From assembly GCA_900772675.1 (NCBI GenBank), contig CAAGRM010000229.1, positions 1-19,358 of the forward strand: a stretch of DNA of 19,358 nt, read 5' to 3'. Under the pieces are notes generated by a model. It was not told where the DNA came from and searched no databases. It saw only the letters and a program-made list of their open reading frames with translations. Within the stretch, counting starts at the first letter, position 1; every line of letters begins with the position of its first letter. This DNA is from Lachnospiraceae bacterium (GTDB taxonomy: Bacteria; Bacillota; Clostridia; Lachnospirales; Lachnospiraceae). The position numbers were made by a program, and so were the translations under genes. Of the stretch, positions 7,942 to 14,593 are shown piece after piece.

Positions 7942-9438
7942 TTACTGTTTCACGGCACGGATGGAAAACATCGGTGCCGGGTTGTAGAACTCGTCTTTTT
8001 CCAGATAAATCCGTTTTCCAAGGCTCGTATCAATGCGGATTTCTCCCTCTGTGTTCTCACACAGCACTGCCACATCGTACGCCGGCCGGTTTTTGCGGCT
8101 GATCGGGAGCTGCGATTTGATCCGTTCGCACTCCTCAAGCATCTCGTTTCCGACCTTGAAATGGGCATGCTCTTCCGGCAGTCCCTTCGTATCGGAAACA
8201 TCCTCTTTTCCGTAATTGGCATCGAAATTCAGCAGCACACCGCCTGTTTTCAGCACGCGCATCCACTCACCATAAGCATGCTCTGCATTCGGCAGTGTCC
8301 AGGTCAGGTTTCGGGAAATGACAACGTCAAACGTTTCATTCGCAAACATCGGATTTTCCGCATCCATGACCTGGAAGCGGCAGTCGGCGTTCTCTTCTTC
8401 TGCGAGCCGGATTGCATTCTCAATCATCTCCGGTGTCAGGTCGATGCCGTACACCTCGTGGCCTTCTTTTGCCAGCAGAATCGAGAAAAATCCGGCTCCG
8501 CAGCCGACATCGAGAATCTTTAACCGTCTTCCCGCTGGGATCTGTTTTGTAATCTCTTTCATCCAGCGCTTCGCAATCGGGTTCGCAAGCTCAGAGCGTC
8601 TCTGCTCTAAAAAGCTCTCACTCCGTTTTTCCCAGTAATGGACAATCTGCTCTTTGCACTCGTCGTTTTTCTCCGCGCGTACCAGAAACATCGGGGTCGA
8701 CGCATAGTTCAGTCTCTCCTCCTCACTCCAGACACGCTTCCAGATTTCGGAATCGGTCCGAATCGAACAGACGCCAAGTGATTCCAGCACCTTCGTATCC
8801 CACGATGGCCGTTCCATCGCAGAGAGCGGTACCTGACGTGCAATATTTTCCATGCGGTCGATGTCCGTGCACAGATAGTGGTCATCAAGCTGCCGCTCTT
8901 CTACTTTTTTCCGGTCTGCCTCGTACGCCTCTTTTTTCTCCTCGTCGTAGAGGTAGCCGTACCAGTTCGCATCAAAATTGAGCAGCACGCCGCCCGGCTT
9001 CAGGACACGTGTCCACTCTCGGTATGCCTGCTCCGGTTTTTCGAGATTCCAGGTCAGATTTCTTGAAATCACAACATCAAACGTTTCGTCAGCAAACTCC
9101 AGGTTCTGTGCATCCATCTGCAGCAGCATCACGCGCTCCAGACCGTGTTTCGTATATTTTCCCAGATTCTCTTTTGCCTTTTCCAGCATCTCTTCTGTGT
9201 AGTCAACGGCAGTTACTGAATAACCCGCCTCTGACAGAATCATTGGGAAAAATCCCGGACCGGTTCCGATGTCGAGAATCTTTAACTCTTCTTTCTTTTT
9301 CTCTGGAAACTGCTTCTCCAACACGTGCAGCCATGCTTCTCTCTGGCTTCCCGCCAGTTCTTTTTCATTGACTTCGGAATACCCCTCCGCACGGGTTCCC
9401 CAGTAGGAGGCAATCTCCTGTAATAATTCCTGTTTCAT
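7942..9438 (-). CDS. Tandem class I SAM-dependent methyltransferase (two fused copies) heading the ABC importer operon
   Basis: The protein (498 residues from this start) consists of two complete class I methyltransferase domains, about 1-256 and 257-498. Each has a SAM-binding motif I (DIGTGPGFF at 56-64, DVGCGAGFF at 310-318), the acidic end of strand 2 (AVDYTEEM, GIDLTPEM), and the identical strings DVVISRNLTW (121-130 and 371-380) and GGVLLNFDAN (149-158 and 399-408), exactly 250 residues apart. Neither half appears dead. The substrate is unknown. It is the first gene of the operon, 10 bases before the NikB-like permease, so it may methylate a metal ligand or the imported compound (inference). 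The start is uncertain: ATG at 9436-9438 matches where the second domain begins and has a weak GCGGA ahead, while an in-frame ATG at 9484-9486 has no visible ribosome binding site. Confidence 0.87.
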   Translation of the reverse strand: MKQELLQEIASYWGTRAEGYSEVNEKELAGSQREAWLHVLEKQFPEKKKEELKILDIGTGPGFFPMILSEAGYSVTAVDYTEEMLEKAKENLGKYTKHGLERVMLLQMDAQNLEFADETFDVVISRNLTWNLEKPEQAYREWTRVLKPGGVLLNFDANWYGYLYDEEKKEAYEADRKKVEERQLDDHYLCTDIDRMENIARQVPLSAMERPSWDTKVLESLGVCSIRTDSEIWKRVWSEEERLNYASTPMFLVRAEKNDECKEQIVHYWEKRSESFLEQRRSELANPIAKRWMKEITKQIPAGRRLKILDVGCGAGFFSILLAKEGHEVYGIDLTPEMIENAIRLAEEENADCRFQVMDAENPMFANETFDVVISRNLTWTLPNAEHAYGEWMRVLKTGGVLLNFDANYGKEDVSDTKGLPEEHAHFKVGNEMLEECERIKSQLPISRKNRPAYDVAVLCENTEGEIRIDTSLGKRIYLEKDEFYNPAPMFSIRAVKQ

Positions 9439-9743
9439 ACATTCCGCTTCTTTCTTCACTTTTACTTGGATTTTCTCTGTTCCCATCCACAGACCGGTGC
9501 CGTCATTTTCTGACCGCCCAAATATTCCTTTACTCTACCAAAAATCATTTCTTTCCACAAGCCCCCACGGGGGATATCCACACCTTCAATACATGGGCTG
9601 GTTTGATCCTGAATCACATTTTCCGCAACGAGGCGGCAGACATTTCACCGAAAAAGAAATCCTAATCTTTTTCTTTTCTTTGGCATTTTGTCTAATCCTG
9701 AATTCATTTTTTTCCTCTCTATCAGCAAATTTGATCTTTTTTC

Positions 9744-9772
9744 TCGACATACCTGTACGTTCGTGCTATAAT
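9744..9772 (+). promoter_or_regulatory. Sigma-A promoter of the etf operon
   Basis: TCGACA (9744-9749, five of six to TTGACA), a 17-base spacer, and a perfect TATAAT (9767-9772) preceded by TG at -15/-14 (extended -10). Transcription should start near 9779, about 44 bases before etfB, whose ribosome binding site is AGAGGAAAAG. Confidence 0.85.
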
Positions 9773-9783
9773 AACACAGTGTT
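9773..9783. promoter_or_regulatory. Possible operator at the etf operon start site
   Basis: AACACAGTGTT is a perfect inverted repeat (5-bp arms around one base) directly after the -10 box and covering the expected transcription start. A repressor bound here would block initiation. No regulator gene is adjacent, so this is a suggestion from position and symmetry only. Confidence 0.35.
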
Positions 9784-9822
9784 TTAACGCGTCAAAGTCC
9801 AAAAGTACAAGAGGAAAAGCTA

Positions 9823-10611
9823 ATGAAGATAATTGTATGTATGAAACAGGTGCCTGCCGGCACAAAAGTGGATATCGATCCGGAAACCGGCGCCATGAAG
9901 CGGATGTCCGGCGATACGCGGACCAACCCTTATGATCTTTTTGCACTCGAAACCGCGATTTCTCTCCGGGAAAAGCTCGGCGGAACGGTGACCGTACTGA
10001 CCATGGGACCCCCGCAGGCGGAAACCATGATGCGCGATGCCTACGCATGCGGTGCCGATGATGCTGTCATTCTCTCCGACCGGAAATTCGCCGGAGCCGA
10101 TGTGCTCGCCACCTCCTACGCACTCGCGCAGGGCATTCAGGTAATCGGCGGCGCAGACCTGATTATCTGCGGACGCCAGACAACAGACGGAGATACTGCC
10201 CAGGTCGGCCCTTCGATTGCCGAGCATCTTGCCATTCCGCATGCTGCATGGGTGGCAGAGGTTACGGATGTCACAGAAAGCGCTATCACCGTCCGTCAGG
10301 ATCTCGTGAGCGTTTCCCAGGTTTCCGAACTTCCCTATCCGTGTCTGATCACCATCGACAAAGATACCTGCGTTCCGCGTCTCCCTTCCTACCGCCTGAA
10401 AAAAGCGACGGCTGACCGCCCGGTCCGGATTTTAAGCTTTGCAGACATGCCGGATCAGGATTTAAGCCGTTACGGTCTTGTGGGTTCTCCGACTTCGGTT
10501 GAGCAGATGTTTGCACCGAAAGAAGCCGAAAAACAGGTCTACATCGAGGGAGCTTCCGACGAGAAAGCATCCCGCCTGTTTGCGATTCTGAATGAAAATA
10601 AAATCATCTGA
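9823..10611 (+). CDS. etfB: Electron transfer flavoprotein beta subunit
   Basis: This 262-residue subunit binds a flavin/nucleotide at the interface with EtfA and takes part in electron transfer between the dehydrogenase, NAD(H) and ferredoxin. It begins MKIIVCMKQVPAGTKV, as EtfB does, then has VTVLTMGPPQAE (56-67) and the adenine-nucleotide loop GRQTTDGDTAQVGP (117-130). That loop is the form seen in bifurcating Etf proteins such as LctB and the CarD/EtfB types of anaerobes, and this partnership supports a bifurcating role. The ATG at 9823-9825 follows AGAGGAAAAG. It is first in an operon with etfA, a GlcD-like dehydrogenase and a transporter. A nested hairpin lies between it and etfA. Confidence 0.95.
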   Translation: MKIIVCMKQVPAGTKVDIDPETGAMKRMSGDTRTNPYDLFALETAISLREKLGGTVTVLTMGPPQAETMMRDAYACGADDAVILSDRKFAGADVLATSYALAQGIQVIGGADLIICGRQTTDGDTAQVGPSIAEHLAIPHAAWVAEVTDVTESAITVRQDLVSVSQVSELPYPCLITIDKDTCVPRLPSYRLKKATADRPVRILSFADMPDQDLSRYGLVGSPTSVEQMFAPKEAEKQVYIEGASDEKASRLFAILNENKII

Positions 10612-10616
10612 GAATT

Positions 10617-10649
10617 GGAACACATGCAGTGGAATCACTTTCGTGTTCC
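10617..10649 (+). other. Intercistronic hairpin between etfB and etfA
   Basis: GGAACAC (10617-10623) pairs with GTGTTCC (10643-10649), and inside it AGTG (10628-10631) pairs with CACT (10636-10639) around a GAAT loop. No U tract follows, so this is not an intrinsic terminator. It may act in RNA processing or stability, or tune the EtfB:EtfA ratio. Confidence 0.5.
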
Positions 10650-10664
10650 GGAAAGGGAATTACT

Positions 10665-11858
10665 ATGGATTTTCTGAAATTTGATGCCCAAAAGTGCGTG
10701 CTCTGCGGACTCTGTGTGGAAGGATGTCCTTTCGGCGCACTCACCATCGAGGGCAGTGGAATTGAAGTCAACGAAAAGTGCCGCATGTGCGGTTTGTGCG
10801 TCCGCCGATGTCCGGAAAAAGCGATCTGTTTTGAGCAGAAAGCCCGCGCCTTTGATAAAGAGGTATGGCGCAATTTTCTGATCTTTGTTGAGCAGGAGCG
10901 CGGCGACATCCACCCGGTTACCTATGAGCTGATCGGCGAGGCAAGAAAAATGGCGGCAAAGGTCAATTATGAAGTGCACTGTGTTATCGTCGGCGGAAAC
11001 GGTACATATGAAAATGCGAAAAAGCTGCTCGCTTACGGCGTTGACAAGGTTTTTGTATATGAGCACCCAAAGCTGGAAGGCTTCCGCGCCGACTGCTACG
11101 CAGACGCTGTCGCTGACTGCATTGCAGCCAACAAACCAAGCTCTGTTCTGATCGGTGCAACGGCACTTGGCCGCTCGCTTGCCCCGCGTCTCTCCACCCG
11201 CTTCCATACCGGTCTGACCGCAGACTGCACAACACTCGATATCCGGCCAAATTCCGACATGATTCAGATCCGCCCTGCTTTTGGCGGAAACATCATGGCG
11301 CAGATCGGCATCACAAAATCGCGCCCGCAGTTTGCAACGGTTCGCTACCGTGTCATGGATAAAGCCGAAAAGGTAGCTGAACCACACGGTGAAATCGTTG
11401 TCTGTCCGGTCAGTGAGGATATGGCACGCTCCCGGATTAAAATTATTTCTTCTACCGTGATTGATAAAATAAAAACTCTGGAGGAAGAGGACATCATCGT
11501 TGTCGCAGGCCGCGGTGCAAAAAATGAAAAGGGCGTGGAGCTCTGTCGTTCCTTGGCCGATGCACTCGGAGGTCAGCTCGCCTTTACCCGTCCGATGATC
11601 GAAAACGGGTTCGGCGACACAGCCCATCAGATCGGTCTTTCCGGCCGTACCGTCCGTCCGAAGCTTATCATCACCTGCGGTGTCTCCGGTGCCATCCAGT
11701 TTACCTCCTGCATGACCGGTTCGGAATGCATCGTGGCGATCAATGAGGATCCGCATGCACAGATCTTCGGTGTTGCCAACTACTGCCTTGTCGACGACCT
11801 GTTTCAGATTGTACCGAAGCTGACCGAATTACTGCAGAGCCGGAAGGAGGACGAATAA
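10665..11858 (+). CDS. etfA: Electron transfer flavoprotein alpha subunit with N-terminal 2x[4Fe-4S] ferredoxin domain
   Basis: This 397-residue EtfA is longer than the ordinary ~320 because of an added ferredoxin domain. The cluster ligands are complete: Cys11, 14, 17, 21 (CVLCGLCVEGCP) and Cys39, 42, 45, 49 (CRMCGLCVRRCP). The EtfA core follows (from about 65), ending in the FAD-binding domain (about 275-397) with GLSGRTVRPKLIITCGVSGA (324-343) and AINEDPHAQIFGVANY (358-373). The fused clusters suggest the exit path for low-potential electrons to ferredoxin, as in the lactate dehydrogenase/Etf complex of Acetobacterium woodii. The frame opens earlier with GTG at 10629, but the ATG at 10665 has AAAGGGA just ahead. 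The stop lies one base before the dehydrogenase ATG. Confidence 0.95.
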   Translation: MDFLKFDAQKCVLCGLCVEGCPFGALTIEGSGIEVNEKCRMCGLCVRRCPEKAICFEQKARAFDKEVWRNFLIFVEQERGDIHPVTYELIGEARKMAAKVNYEVHCVIVGGNGTYENAKKLLAYGVDKVFVYEHPKLEGFRADCYADAVADCIAANKPSSVLIGATALGRSLAPRLSTRFHTGLTADCTTLDIRPNSDMIQIRPAFGGNIMAQIGITKSRPQFATVRYRVMDKAEKVAEPHGEIVVCPVSEDMARSRIKIISSTVIDKIKTLEEEDIIVVAGRGAKNEKGVELCRSLADALGGQLAFTRPMIENGFGDTAHQIGLSGRTVRPKLIITCGVSGAIQFTSCMTGSECIVAINEDPHAQIFGVANYCLVDDLFQIVPKLTELLQSRKEDE

Positions 11859-11859
11859 C

Positions 11860-13281
11860 ATGGCTTACCCGTACAAGAAAATGACGCAGAAAGATTTCGA
11901 CTATATCCGTTCTGTCACTTCCCCGGACCGCGTTGCCGTCGGAGCCGAAATCGCGACGGAATATTACCGGGATGAGATGCCAGAATACGGTGTTTTTCCG
12001 CCGGAGCTCTACGTCGAAACTGAAAATAAAGAGGAAGTTTCCGCCATCATGGCATATGCATACCAGGAAAACATCCCGGTTGTCTGCCGCGGTGCCGGAA
12101 CCGGTCTTGCCGGAGGCGTTACCTGCAAATACGGTGGTATCATGCTTTCTGTCATGCGCATGAACCACATTTTTCCGGTCGATCACAAAAATCAGACCAT
12201 TACCGCAGAGCCTGGCGCGCTGCTTATCGATATTCAGGCTGCAGCTTCTGCCGAAGGCCTTTTCTATCCGCCGGATCCGGGCGAAAAAACAGCATCCATC
12301 GGTGGAAATGTCATCACGAATGCCGGCGGCATGAAAGCGGTTCGCTACGGACTGACGAGAGATTTTGTCCGCTGCATCGAAGCGGTTCTTCCGGACGGCT
12401 CGATCATGAATTTTTCATCGAATGTTGTGAAAAACACAACCGGCTACGATATCAAGGATCTTGTAATCGGCTCCGAAGGTACGCTCTGTATCCTGACCCA
12501 GGTAACCTTAAAGCTGCTTCCGGCACCAACCTGCACTTCTACGCTCGTGCTGCCGTTCTCCAGCCTGGAGGAATGTGCCGATATGGTTCCGAAGGTACTC
12601 GATCTTCCGTTTGTGCCGACTGCCATTGAGTTTCTCGAACGCGAGCTGATTGACATTGTGGAGCGCCGCCTGAACAAGATGTTCCCGGTCAAAGAGGGAA
12701 ATGCCGTACTGATCGTCATGTACGATGCCTCCAGCCGCCAGGAGCTTGACAATGCCATCGATGCTGCCGCCGAGGCCGCTCTTGCAAACGGAGCTCTTGA
12801 CTGCTATATCGCAGGAACGCCGGAGCGTGCCGGTTCTGTCTGGGCTGTCCGCGGTGCGATTCTCGAGGGCATGAAAGCAGATTCCATTTCCCAGGAGGAA
12901 TGTGATGTCGTGGTTCCGCGTGCAAAAATCGCAGAATATGTCAAGGCAGCCAAACGCATCGCTCTTTCCCACGGCATCCGTGTCGAGCCATGCGGCCACT
13001 GCGGTGACGGAAATATCCACACCGAGATGCTGCGTGGACCGGAAATGACCGATGAGGAGTGGAAATCTGCCACCCACGCCAGCCTGACGGAGCTTTATGC
13101 TCTCTCAAAGGAGCTCGGTGGACAGCTCTCCGGTGAACATGGAATCGGAAACGGTCGTCTGGAATTTCTGGAGGAGTTTGTCGGCCCGCGGATGATCCGC
13201 CTGTACAAGTCCATCAAGCTTGCCTTTGATGACAAACTGATCTTAAATCCAGGAAAAGTAATCGAATTCAATCAAAAGTAA
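11860..13281 (+). CDS. FAD-binding 2-hydroxyacid (probable D-lactate) dehydrogenase, GlcD/LctD family
   Basis: This 473-residue flavoenzyme oxidises a D-2-hydroxyacid to the 2-oxoacid and hands electrons to EtfAB. The FAD_binding_4 domain is at about 40-220: PVVCRGAGTGLAGG (73-86), PPDPGEKTASIGGN (137-150), NAGGMKAVRYG (154-164) and IGSEGTL (203-209). The C-terminal oxidase domain contains metal/substrate histidines 380 and 387 in GHCGDGNIH and 427 in SGEHGIG, then the closing LNPGKV. Length and motifs match LctD of A. woodii and GlcD. Lactate is the likeliest substrate by gene context, but glycolate or 2-hydroxyglutarate cannot be excluded from sequence. GGAAGGAGG lies 9 bases before the ATG and overlaps the end of etfA, so expression is coupled. 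Confidence 0.92.
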   Translation: MAYPYKKMTQKDFDYIRSVTSPDRVAVGAEIATEYYRDEMPEYGVFPPELYVETENKEEVSAIMAYAYQENIPVVCRGAGTGLAGGVTCKYGGIMLSVMRMNHIFPVDHKNQTITAEPGALLIDIQAAASAEGLFYPPDPGEKTASIGGNVITNAGGMKAVRYGLTRDFVRCIEAVLPDGSIMNFSSNVVKNTTGYDIKDLVIGSEGTLCILTQVTLKLLPAPTCTSTLVLPFSSLEECADMVPKVLDLPFVPTAIEFLERELIDIVERRLNKMFPVKEGNAVLIVMYDASSRQELDNAIDAAAEAALANGALDCYIAGTPERAGSVWAVRGAILEGMKADSISQEECDVVVPRAKIAEYVKAAKRIALSHGIRVEPCGHCGDGNIHTEMLRGPEMTDEEWKSATHASLTELYALSKELGGQLSGEHGIGNGRLEFLEEFVGPRMIRLYKSIKLAFDDKLILNPGKVIEFNQK

Positions 13282-13288
13282 AAAGTCC

Positions 13289-13320
13289 AGAGTCTGCGGG
13301 GCACGGCCCCGTATGACTCT
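13289..13320 (+). other. GC-rich intercistronic hairpin between dehydrogenase and transporter
   Basis: AGAGTC (13289-13294) pairs with GACTCT (13315-13320), and CGGGGC (13297-13302) with GCCCCG (13306-13311) around an ACG loop, separated by a small internal loop. It begins seven bases after the dehydrogenase stop. No U tract follows, so it is more likely an RNA processing or 3'-protection element than a terminator. It could lower transporter expression relative to the enzymes. Confidence 0.6.
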
Positions 13321-13341
13321 CTGACAGATGGGAGATTAATT

Positions 13342-14511
13342 ATGAGTGATTCCAAAACAGCCCGCAGGCACGGCATGCCGCTTGCTATGGGCCTTGCTTT
13401 CGTTGCATTTACCACACAGTTCGGCGGCGGTTTTGCCTCCGGTGCACAGATTTATCAGTATTTCATCAACTACGGCATCTGGTGCCTGATTCTTCCGGCA
13501 CTGACCCAGGGACTCTACGCGCTGTTCTTCTGGTACGGCATGCGTTTTTCCTATAAACATAAAACGTACGATTACCGCAGCTTTTCCAATGCCCTGTACG
13601 GAAAAACCCGTCCCGTCATGTCGAATCTCTATGAAATCTGTTATCTGATTATGATCGGCACGGCTTCCGCAGCTGCTTTCGCAACCGGCGGTTCCACCAT
13701 TCAAACACTTTTCGGAATGCCGTACTGGCTGTGTACCGTGATCATCGCTGCTTTTATTTTCCTGGTTGCTCTCTTTGGAACGAGCATCGTACGAAAATGT
13801 GCTTCAACGCTCAGTGTGCTGATCATCCTCGGCCTTGTCATCGTTCTCGTGCCGAACATCATCGCACAGTGGAGTGATATCACCGCTGCGATCGGACGCA
13901 TGAGTTCCGGCGAGATGACCGTCCTTTCCCACGAAACCGGTGCTTTCGGACCGGCACTTTACTCGGCTGTGCTGTACTTCTTCTTCCAGCTTGCTTCTGT
14001 TTCGGTTATGTATCAGCATATGGAGGATGTTACCGATGTGAAACAGATCAACCGCGCTGCCATTGGTATGTTCCTGTGCAATTTTCTTGCGATGGAGCTT
14101 GCGATTGTCGGCCTTCTCGGCATTGCCTATGTATCTGAGCTTGCTACCGCTTCCGTTCCGATGCTGATTCTCGTGCAGAATGGCATCGGCGCGAAGATTC
14201 TGACTCCGATTATCTCGGTTCTGATTATCCTCGGTGCAATTTCCACAGCCGTCAACATGATCTCCGGTATCGTAACCCGCTGTGTAAACTCGATTGAACG
14301 CAGCAAGAGCAAAGAAGAGCGTGCAAAGGGCCATCTGCTCCGCAATGCTGTTTTTACCGCCATCTTTACCTTCCTTGCCTTCGCGATCGCACAGTTCGGT
14401 CTGATGGCTGTTGTAAAAAAAGGATATGCGTATCTTGGTTATGCGGCATTCATCACTCTGTTCATTCCGTTTGTGATTCATGCCATCGGAACGAAGGGAA
14501 AAGAAATCTGA
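13342..14511 (+). CDS. YkvI-family (COG3949) membrane transporter
   Basis: This 389-residue integral membrane protein has about ten hydrophobic helices. Its start, with FTTQFGGGFASGAQIYQYF in the first helix, matches the GAGFASG-type motif of YkvI proteins, which have a LeuT-like (APC) fold. The unwound glycine-rich first helix is where that fold binds substrate. YkvI proteins have no settled substrate. Being last in an operon with EtfAB and a 2-hydroxyacid dehydrogenase, it most likely carries lactate or another hydroxy acid, in place of the LctP-type permease used in A. woodii (inference). The ATG at 13342 follows GGGAG. A GC-rich hairpin precedes the gene and a strong terminator follows it 14 bases after the stop. 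Confidence 0.85.
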   Translation: MSDSKTARRHGMPLAMGLAFVAFTTQFGGGFASGAQIYQYFINYGIWCLILPALTQGLYALFFWYGMRFSYKHKTYDYRSFSNALYGKTRPVMSNLYEICYLIMIGTASAAAFATGGSTIQTLFGMPYWLCTVIIAAFIFLVALFGTSIVRKCASTLSVLIILGLVIVLVPNIIAQWSDITAAIGRMSSGEMTVLSHETGAFGPALYSAVLYFFFQLASVSVMYQHMEDVTDVKQINRAAIGMFLCNFLAMELAIVGLLGIAYVSELATASVPMLILVQNGIGAKILTPIISVLIILGAISTAVNMISGIVTRCVNSIERSKSKEERAKGHLLRNAVFTAIFTFLAFAIAQFGLMAVVKKGYAYLGYAAFITLFIPFVIHAIGTKGKEI

Positions 14512-14524
14512 TCTTCGGCATCGC

Positions 14525-14561
14525 AAAAAGGGGAACCGTCACTTCAACGGCTCCCCTTTTT
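14525..14561. terminator. Bidirectional intrinsic terminator between convergent genes
   Basis: AAAAAGGGGA (14525-14534) pairs with TCCCCTTTTT (14552-14561) and CCGT with ACGG inside, with one A/C mismatch and a CACTTCA loop. The A and T runs give a U tract in both directions. It closes the rightward etf operon and the leftward transglutaminase gene, which converge here. Confidence 0.92.
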
Positions 14562-14593
14562 ATCTGTTTTTTGTCTGTTTTTTGATCTGTTCT

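Larger units (their letters stand above)
9439..9822. promoter_or_regulatory. Divergent control region between the importer operon and the etf operon
   Basis: No gene with a credible start is present. The rightward promoter and a short palindrome lie at 9744-9783. On the leftward side there are a GC palindrome (9562-9573, CCCC-CACG-GGGG) abutting GGATATCC (9572-9579), and an A/T hairpin GAAAAAGA/TCTTTTTC (9650-9657 with 9666-9673). A weak leftward promoter TTGTGG-17-TAGAGT can be drawn about 30-70 bases upstream of the ATG at 9486, only a partial match to consensus. No riboswitch family is recognised. Confidence 0.5.

Noticed and set aside
9462..9506. Minus-strand 14-codon frame ahead of the methyltransferase, a possible leader peptide
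   Set aside because: Only a weak GGGCGG lies upstream and the peptide shows no run of regulatory codons; chance is likely.
9497..9787. Plus-strand 96-codon open frame filling the divergent intergenic region
   Set aside because: It starts with GTG without a ribosome binding site, overlaps the etf promoter, and its product resembles no family I know.
10635..11756. Long antisense open frame (373 codons) opposite etfA
   Set aside because: The plus strand encodes an unmistakable EtfA here; the antisense product has no recognisable domain and no start signals.
13804..14526. Antisense open frame (240 codons) opposite the YkvI-type transporter
   Set aside because: A charged, low-complexity product that mirrors a hydrophobic membrane gene; it crosses the terminator at 14525.
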